This document shows, one piece after another, positions 6,932 through 10,750 of a stretch of DNA of 10,750 nt (its first letter is position 1; every line of letters begins with the position of its first letter). The notes beneath the pieces were generated by a model. The model was not told where the DNA came from. It saw nothing but the letters and a program-made list of their open reading frames with translations, and did no database searches. The DNA lies in contig URBQ01000047.1 in assembly GCA_900546115.1 (NCBI GenBank), positions 1-10,750 of the forward strand, in the 5' to 3' direction. Origin of the DNA: an uncultured Collinsella sp. Its GTDB lineage: Bacteria > Actinomycetota > Coriobacteriia > Coriobacteriales > Coriobacteriaceae. Position numbers and translations under genes: made by a program.

Positions 6932-8473
6932 CTAATCCGCGTCAACCACGCGAAGCAGATAGGCCACGCGCGTCGCCGCCGTGCACTTAAAACGTTCGTC
7001 CGCGCGAACGCCCGCGACCCATACTACGGCACCCCCCGGAGCCGTTCTTACCACGGGTACGCCAGAGCGGTCTGAAACAGGAATGCGCGCCTCGTTCAAC
7101 AGGTCTGACACTTTCTTGCTTCGGCCGTTCATCCCCAACGGGCACATCACGTCTCCCGGCACAGGGCTATCCACCCACAGGCGCGCCGATCGTGCCTCGG
7201 TGGGAATCTCCCCGCGCGAGCCGGCTAACATCCGCTCGCCATCGCAGTCGGCAAACCCCAGGGCCGCCGCATCCACCAAGGCCGCAACCTTTCCGGCAGC
7301 AGCAAGCTCGCGGGCACGGTGCACGATATCGCACCCCGGCTCCACAGCCATCGGCTCCGCTGTCAGCATACGCCCCGCCCCCAGCGGCAGACGACCGGGA
7401 ACGGAGATCCAGTCGGCCACTAAGCCCTCGCGCGCCGCCGGGACCTTGAACGCCAGCATGCCAAACTCCACACGGGCATCAATTCCCGCAGGAAGCGTTA
7501 CCGAGCCCGAGCCCGCAGCGACGCAGGCGAGCACGCGCTCCACGTGCCGCATCTCCGGTCGCGCGTCGGGATCGATGCGCTTAATCGCCAATCGCACGAT
7601 ACGCCGTGCAATCACAACCTCAGCGGCGGCAAGACGGCGCGCATCGAGCACAAGTGCGCCCGCCGCTTCCTTGCGCAGGCAGCTTCGAAACGCCTGTGCC
7701 GAAAGCTGGGAAAGAAAGGCGTCTTCGTCGCCCAGAATTTCGCAAGCGGCGCCAATCGTCTTACAGACGCTCGCGTTGCGCTGTGCCACCACCGGCATCA
7801 CCCGATGGCGTACATAGTTGCGCAGGTACGAAACGTCCTCGTTGCTTTCATCTTCCCGCCATGGCTGACCGTGCACCTGCAGATAGCTCACGAGCTCATC
7901 GTGCGTGAGGTCGAGCAAGGGGCGAACCACAATGTTCCGACGGCGCGGAATGCTCGATAGACCCGCGGGACCCGACCCTTTAATGGCATTCATCAAAAAT
8001 GTTTCCGCGCGGTCCGACGAAGTATGCGCGGTACAGATACGAGCCGCCGTCCGCGGTGCGCCCGATTCGGCACAAAGTTCGCGAACGTATCTCCGTGCCG
8101 CGGCATAGCGCACCTCGCGAGCCGCAGCCTCGATATTGCCCGATTCGTCATCAAAATAGGCATGCTCAACACACAGCGGCAAACCGTATTGCGCGCACAG
8201 GTCACGTACAAAGGCCTCGTCGCCATCGGATGCCTCCCCGCGCAGATGATGGTTTACATGCAGCACGTGCAATCGCTCGCGCGCAATGGGAGCGACGCCG
8301 CGCCCGTCCTGAATATCCAGCTTTGATGTGCAAGCCATAAGGAGCAGCGCCGTCGAGTCCGCACCGCCTGATACCATGAGCACTACGGGGGCAGCGGCCT
8401 GCCGCGTTGCCAGGGCGCTCTTATCCGTCCTCGGCGCGGCATGATGTCCATAGTGCTGAGATACCGTTGGCAT
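6932..8473 (-). CDS. tilS: tRNA(Ile)-lysidine synthase
   Basis: Converts C34 of the CAU anticodon of tRNA-Ile to lysidine using ATP and lysine, so that the tRNA reads AUA codons and is charged with isoleucine. The 513-residue protein has the N-type ATP pyrophosphatase P-loop SGGADST at 35-41. HVNHHLRGE (72-80) and the RNA-facing segment with LRNYVRHRVMP (217-227) are typical of the family. A C-terminal TilS domain (about 435-505) contains MCPLGMNGRSKKVSDLLNEA. The length matches long, three-domain TilS proteins. The ATG at 8473 follows an excellent GAGGAGGAAG ribosome site. It is first in the tilS-hpt-ftsH cluster and divergent from the WalJ/YycJ-like gene. The N-terminal 25 residues before the P-loop domain are non-conserved in style. 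Confidence 0.96.
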   Translation of the reverse strand: MPTVSQHYGHHAAPRTDKSALATRQAAAPVVLMVSGGADSTALLLMACTSKLDIQDGRGVAPIARERLHVLHVNHHLRGEASDGDEAFVRDLCAQYGLPLCVEHAYFDDESGNIEAAAREVRYAAARRYVRELCAESGAPRTAARICTAHTSSDRAETFLMNAIKGSGPAGLSSIPRRRNIVVRPLLDLTHDELVSYLQVHGQPWREDESNEDVSYLRNYVRHRVMPVVAQRNASVCKTIGAACEILGDEDAFLSQLSAQAFRSCLRKEAAGALVLDARRLAAAEVVIARRIVRLAIKRIDPDARPEMRHVERVLACVAAGSGSVTLPAGIDARVEFGMLAFKVPAAREGLVADWISVPGRLPLGAGRMLTAEPMAVEPGCDIVHRARELAAAGKVAALVDAAALGFADCDGERMLAGSRGEIPTEARSARLWVDSPVPGDVMCPLGMNGRSKKVSDLLNEARIPVSDRSGVPVVRTAPGGAVVWVAGVRADERFKCTAATRVAYLLRVVDAD

Positions 8474-8501
8474 TCGCTTCCTCCTCTATTCGTCCGCACC
8501 C

Positions 8502-8507
8502 ATTGTA
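8502..8507 (-). promoter_or_regulatory. Candidate -10 element (TACAAT) for tilS
   Basis: TACAAT on the minus strand ends 28 nt before the tilS start, in the 48-nt gap between divergent starts. No convincing -35 is seen upstream, where it would fall in the 5' end of the opposite gene. I could not identify a separate plus-strand promoter in this gap. Confidence 0.4.
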
Positions 8508-8521
8508 TCCTTTGGAATCTT

Positions 8522-9331
8522 ATGTCTCGCCTGCACCTTCATATCCTCGGCAGCGGCTCAAAAGGCAACTGCGCACTCGTCGAGGGGCCTCAGGGGCTCA
8601 TCATGATCGACAACGGCCTGTCCCGCCGCGAGACACTTAAACGCATGGCGGAGCTTGGCCTCTCGGCAGACGACGTCGCCGCTCTAGTAATCACCCATGA
8701 GCATGGTGACCATATCAAGGGGCTCGATGTATGGTGCAAGCACTGGCATGGTCCCCTCTTTGCCAGCAGGGACACCCTTTCATGCAAAGAAAACCTCGCG
8801 CACCTGCCCGTAGAGGAATTTGACCCCGGCGACACGCTCCCCATTGCCGGCATCCTCGTGCAAACCTACTCAACATCGCACGATGTCATCAATCCTGTCG
8901 GCTATCGATTTAATGCTCTCGACGATTCCATTGGGTTTGCCACCGACACCGGAGAGCTATCGAGCCAAGCCATGAACACCCTCAAAGATTGTCGAGTCCT
9001 CGCGCTCGAAAGCAACCACGATGTGACCATGCTGCGCGAGGGAGAATATCCCCGCTTTCTTCAGGAGCGCATCCTGTCTGCAAGGGGACACCTCTCCAAT
9101 GGCCAAGCCGCCGAAGCCGCGCGCGAACTCGTTACCGATCGCACCGAACAGCTCATTGCCATGCATATCAGCCAAGATAACAATCGCCCGAGCCTTACCG
9201 TCAAAAGCTATGCCAAAGCTCTAGCCGCAACCTTGGATGACGAGGTTGGCAGCTCTGCCACCCTTCTCCAAGGATCGCGAAAACTCTCGATACGCCCCGC
9301 AAGCCAGCATCGGCCAGCAACCATTCAATAG
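8522..9331 (+). CDS. Metallo-beta-lactamase-fold hydrolase, WalJ/YycJ-like
   Basis: A 269-residue metallo-beta-lactamase-fold protein. The signature THEHGDH (58-64) gives metal ligands H59, H61, D63 and H64. H120 in TSHD, D142 in ATDTG, and the downstream ESNHD, GHLSN and HIS segments fit the WalJ/YycJ branch, as does the opening LHILGSGSKGNCALVE. Members characterised in Bacillus behave as DNA 5'-exonucleases linked to mismatch repair. In Firmicutes the gene is usually part of the walRK operon, which is not seen here. The ATG at 8522 is chosen because the family starts just before the ILGSGSKGN strand; its ribosome site (GGAA, 6 nt away) is weak. The open frame extends back to 8441, but that part overlaps the 5' end of tilS and has no family similarity. 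Confidence 0.9.
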   Translation: MSRLHLHILGSGSKGNCALVEGPQGLIMIDNGLSRRETLKRMAELGLSADDVAALVITHEHGDHIKGLDVWCKHWHGPLFASRDTLSCKENLAHLPVEEFDPGDTLPIAGILVQTYSTSHDVINPVGYRFNALDDSIGFATDTGELSSQAMNTLKDCRVLALESNHDVTMLREGEYPRFLQERILSARGHLSNGQAAEAARELVTDRTEQLIAMHISQDNNRPSLTVKSYAKALAATLDDEVGSSATLLQGSRKLSIRPASQHRPATIQ

Positions 9332-9346
9332 ACTGTTCTAGACAGC

Positions 9347-9380
9347 AAAAGGGGCCGGGAATCGCTTCCCAGCCCCTTTT
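9347..9380. terminator. Bidirectional terminator between WalJ-like gene and hsp20
   Basis: AAAAGGGGC (9347-9355) pairs with GCCCCTTTT (9372-9380). An inner stem GGGAA/TTCCC (9357-9361, 9366-9370) closes on TCGC, with one mismatch between the two stems. T-runs occur at both exits (GTTATCTTTT on plus), fitting convergent genes on either side. Confidence 0.92.
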
Positions 9381-9413
9381 GTTATCTTTTAATAGCGCAG
9401 AACACCAACGAAG

Positions 9414-9845
9414 TTAGTCGATGGAGATCTTCGTAACGTTCTTCTTCTCGACGATCTTGGGAACCGTAACGGTAAGGATGCCGTCGGCGTACTTAGCCGA
9501 GAGACCCTCGCTCGAAGCATCCTTGAGATACACACCACGCGTCGCGCTGTACGAGCTGAACTCCTTCTGCAGGAAGTTCTTGCCCTCGTTCTCCTCGTCT
9601 TCCTCGACATTCACGCTAATGGAGAGACGGCCCTCGTTAAGCTCGACATCGATATCGTCCTTGGCGACGCCGGTAAGATAAGCCTTGACCTCATAGCCAT
9701 CGCCCTTATCCTCAACATCAACGGGGAACGCCTTTGAGGCAATCGAGCTGTTCGCTAGGTCACTCATATCATCAAACAGATCGAACAGCGAGCTAGCAGA
9801 GGGACGAACGCCAAAAACCGAACGATAAGGAACCATGCTTGCCAT
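9414..9845 (-). CDS. Hsp20/alpha-crystallin family small heat-shock protein
   Basis: A 143-residue ATP-independent chaperone that holds unfolding proteins for later refolding. The alpha-crystallin domain spans about 40-132, opening with FPVDVEDKGDGYEVKAYLTG and ending with the signature GILTVTVPK (122-130). The C-terminal I-S-I at 140-142 matches the IxI motif that links dimers into large oligomers. The N-terminal segment (1-38) is short and includes SLFDLFDDM, as is usual. The start is the ATG at 9845, 7-8 nt after AAAGGAGT; the frame is open to an earlier ATG at 9878, which lacks a ribosome site. It is monocistronic, with a shared terminator downstream. The upstream 270 bp hold an SD-masking hairpin and several palindromes, pointing to heat or stress control. 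Confidence 0.95.
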   Translation of the reverse strand: MASMVPYRSVFGVRPSASSLFDLFDDMSDLANSSIASKAFPVDVEDKGDGYEVKAYLTGVAKDDIDVELNEGRLSISVNVEEDEENEGKNFLQKEFSSYSATRGVYLKDASSEGLSAKYADGILTVTVPKIVEKKNVTKISID

Positions 9846-9851
9846 GTTTAC

Positions 9852-9869
9852 CACTCCTTTATAGGACTG
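9852..9869 (-). promoter_or_regulatory. SD-masking hairpin in the hsp20 leader (RNA thermometer candidate)
   Basis: In the mRNA, CAGUCCU (9869-9863) can pair with AGGAGUG (9858-9852) around the loop AUAA, giving six pairs with one internal G-G mismatch. The 3' arm contains the core of the hsp20 Shine-Dalgarno sequence (AAAGGAGT, 9860-9853). A second small hairpin with AGTCA/TGACT arms lies just upstream (9873-9891). Weak, mismatched SD hairpins are typical of thermometers in small heat-shock mRNAs. Confidence 0.45.
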
Positions 9870-9911
9870 CCGAGTCATCTTCTAGGTGACTGGGACTTCT
9901 TTTGACGCTCT

Positions 9912-9940
9912 TATATATGCCCACCCGGTGCTCATATATA
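9912..9940. promoter_or_regulatory. 29-bp palindrome upstream of hsp20, probable operator
   Basis: TATATATG (9912-9919) and CATATATA (9933-9940) are reverse complements, as are CACC (9922-9925) and GGTG (9927-9930), around a single centre base. Twelve of 14 positions per arm match. It lies 67-95 bp before the hsp20 start, in the promoter or leader region. The binding protein is unknown. Confidence 0.5.
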
Positions 9941-9945
9941 CACCG

Positions 9946-9951
9946 ACTATA
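9946..9951 (-). promoter_or_regulatory. Possible -10 element (TATAGT) of hsp20
   Basis: TATAGT on the minus strand lies 100 nt before the hsp20 ATG. No convincing -35 exists at 16-18 bp. It would put the 29-bp palindrome immediately downstream of the start point and give a long leader containing the SD hairpin. TATATA repeats nearby are alternative -10 candidates. Confidence 0.3.
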
Positions 9952-9959
9952 AAGTTTTT

Positions 9960-10000
9960 TGAGTCAGGCACCATAAGCATATCTAAGTGTATATGACTCA
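9960..10000. promoter_or_regulatory. Paired TGASTCA sites upstream of hsp20
   Basis: TGAGTCA (9960-9966) and TGACTCA (9994-10000) are exact reverse complements with centres 34 bp apart. Each is followed by GG on the plus strand, so they also read as a direct repeat TGASTCAGG. TTGAGT and ACTCA resemble the half-sites of the HAIR element bound by HspR (CTTGAGT-N7-ACTCAAG), but the spacing is far too long for the classical site. Confidence 0.4.
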
Positions 10001-10077
10001 GGTTTTTGGAAGGTTAAGGTTCTTTGAACCAGAGCTTAAATAACGAGTATGTCCACAGCTACAAATAGCAAGGGGCT

Positions 10078-10083
10078 TACAAT
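10078..10083 (+). promoter_or_regulatory. Candidate -10 element (TACAAT) for the membrane-anchored protein gene
   Basis: TACAAT ends 39 nt before the ATG at 10123. No TTGACA-like hexamer is seen 16-18 bp upstream. The spacing to the start codon matches the other TACAAT sites in the window. Confidence 0.4.
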
Positions 10084-10122
10084 GAGCGCGTACACGTTGT
10101 TGGTAACGAGCTAAAGGGCATC

Positions 10123-10590
10123 ATGGACGACCAAAACCAAAACAATATGTTTATGCCGACACAGGGGGAAGATACTTCCACGCAGCCGCCACGGTTCCAT
10201 CGCCCTCACATCTCGCAAGAGCCCATTAATGATCCAGAGCCCGAGTATGTGACAAGAAATCGATATCGAACACTCGAAGATGCCCAAACGGGGCGAAAGC
10301 ATATGGGCGTCGCATCGGGCGATCCCGTATATCTGAAAGATGCACCGTTATCAAAAAACAGCGCAATCAATGACGATTTGACGGAAACGCGCATAACTCG
10401 GCAGCAAAGAGGTCCTCGACCCAAGCAAACCTTAACGCATTCGGCTCGTTATCTCGAAACGCCAAAACAAGGGAAAACGATCTTCGTTTCATCAAGTAAA
10501 CGACGCAAACAGCATCGACTCCAATTCCTGCTTTTGATCATTGTGGTCATAGCGGTTACCCTTGTGATTCGATGTATTGTCTTTAAATAA
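10123..10590 (+). CDS. Hypothetical protein with a C-terminal membrane anchor
   Basis: I do not recognise this 155-residue protein. Residues 1-125 are polar, rich in Gln, Asn, Pro, Thr and charged residues, with no repeat or domain I can name, and are probably largely disordered. A basic patch KRRKQHR (126-132) directly precedes a single hydrophobic helix (about 133-149, LQFLLLIIVVIAVTLVI), followed by only six residues. With positives before the helix and no signal peptide, the likely topology is a cytoplasmic N-terminal domain tail-anchored in the membrane. The ATG at 10123 has AAAGGG 4 nt upstream. The coding sequence looks poorer in G and C than its neighbours. It is a lone plus-strand gene facing away from hsp20, with a strong hairpin downstream. 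The reading frame looks real (ribosome site, promoter-like hexamer, stop before terminator). Confidence 0.75.
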   Translation: MDDQNQNNMFMPTQGEDTSTQPPRFHRPHISQEPINDPEPEYVTRNRYRTLEDAQTGRKHMGVASGDPVYLKDAPLSKNSAINDDLTETRITRQQRGPRPKQTLTHSARYLETPKQGKTIFVSSSKRRKQHRLQFLLLIIVVIAVTLVIRCIVFK

Positions 10591-10661
10591 AAGCTCATTA
10601 CCCGTAAGTCCAACCGGGTTACAGGTGAAATGCGACTTTATTTTGAAGTGTTAACGCAAAA

Positions 10662-10689
10662 AAGGGGGAGGCCGCGAGGCCTCCCCCTT
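10662..10689. terminator. Strong hairpin terminator, best on the minus strand
   Basis: AAGGGGGAGGCC (10662-10673) pairs perfectly over 12 bp with GGCCTCCCCCTT (10678-10689) around a GCGA (GNRA-type) loop. The minus-strand exit is TTTTTTGCG, an excellent U-tract. The plus-strand exit (CTCAGTTC) is poor. It therefore mainly terminates a minus-strand gene entering from the right, and may also stop the plus-strand gene. Confidence 0.88.
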
Positions 10690-10690
10690 C

Positions 10691-10750
10691 TCAGTTCAAG
10701 CGTACGGCTCGGTGCCGTCCACCGGTCAGCGGCGCCCTGGCCTCCCACGG
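10691..10750 (-). CDS. Probable C-terminal end of a minus-strand gene cut by the window edge
   Basis: The minus strand reads in frame from the edge to a TGA at 10691-10693, giving 19 residues that end in GGRHRAVRLN. The stop lies 1 nt from a hairpin whose minus-strand exit is a run of six T, exactly where a terminator for such a gene would be. The stretch is too short to name a family, and one other minus-strand frame is also open here, so the assignment rests mainly on the terminator. Confidence 0.45.
   Translation of the reverse strand, partial: PWEARAPLTGGRHRAVRLN

Noticed and set aside
9846..9878. Upstream ATG extension of Hsp20 by 11 codons
   Set aside because: It would run through the strong AAAGGAGT ribosome site, and no Shine-Dalgarno precedes the earlier ATG.
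10018..10030. GGTTC-TTT-GAACC as a tRNA T-arm
   Set aside because: It is only a 5-bp dyad with a 3-nt loop; no acceptor, anticodon or D-arm pairing surrounds it.
10600..10619. ACCCG/CGGGT hairpin right after the hypothetical gene as its terminator
   Set aside because: Only 5 bp with a 10-nt loop, and no T-run directly follows; the strong hairpin at 10662-10689 is the better candidate.

Overview
The window looks like a stretch of core chromosome from a moderately GC-rich Gram-positive anaerobe. The style of the proteins (FtsH with an acidic tail, an IREIF-type aminotransferase) and the tilS-hpt-ftsH order fit an actinobacterium of the class Coriobacteriia, with a Collinsella-like genome as my best guess. 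This is inferred from sequence style, since no 16S rRNA gene or other decisive marker is present. I see no phage, insertion sequence with a transposase, CRISPR array, rRNA or tRNA.

Layout, left to right. (1) A hairpin at the left edge is probably the end of an upstream operon. (2) A plus-strand 23S rRNA/tRNA uracil-5-methyltransferase (RlmD/RumA-like) carries a lysine-rich tail and ends at a bidirectional terminator. (3) On the minus strand follow a PHP-family (YcdX-like) phosphoesterase and a class I/II PLP aminotransferase, each with its own candidate promoter. (4) A 64-bp near-perfect palindrome, resembling REP/MITE elements, lies between the aminotransferase promoter and the ftsH terminator. 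(5) The minus-strand cluster tilS - hpt - ftsH links tRNA-Ile lysidine synthesis, purine salvage and membrane proteolysis. (6) Divergent from tilS is a WalJ/YycJ-type metallo-beta-lactamase-fold nuclease, which shares a bidirectional terminator with (7) a minus-strand Hsp20 small heat-shock gene. Hsp20 has a long, AT-rich, palindrome-filled upstream region and a hairpin that buries its Shine-Dalgarno sequence. (8) A plus-strand gene of unknown function encodes a predicted C-terminally membrane-anchored protein. (9) A strong hairpin terminator closes the window, with what is probably the last 19 codons of a minus-strand gene at the right edge.

Most genes are housekeeping: RNA modification (RlmD-like, TilS), nucleotide salvage (Hpt), amino-acid metabolism (aminotransferase) and protein quality control (FtsH, Hsp20). 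I found no obviously new multi-gene system. The most unusual signals are in non-coding DNA: the palindromic repeat upstream of the aminotransferase, the hsp20 control region, and a recurring TACAAT -10-like hexamer 24-39 nt before five start codons.
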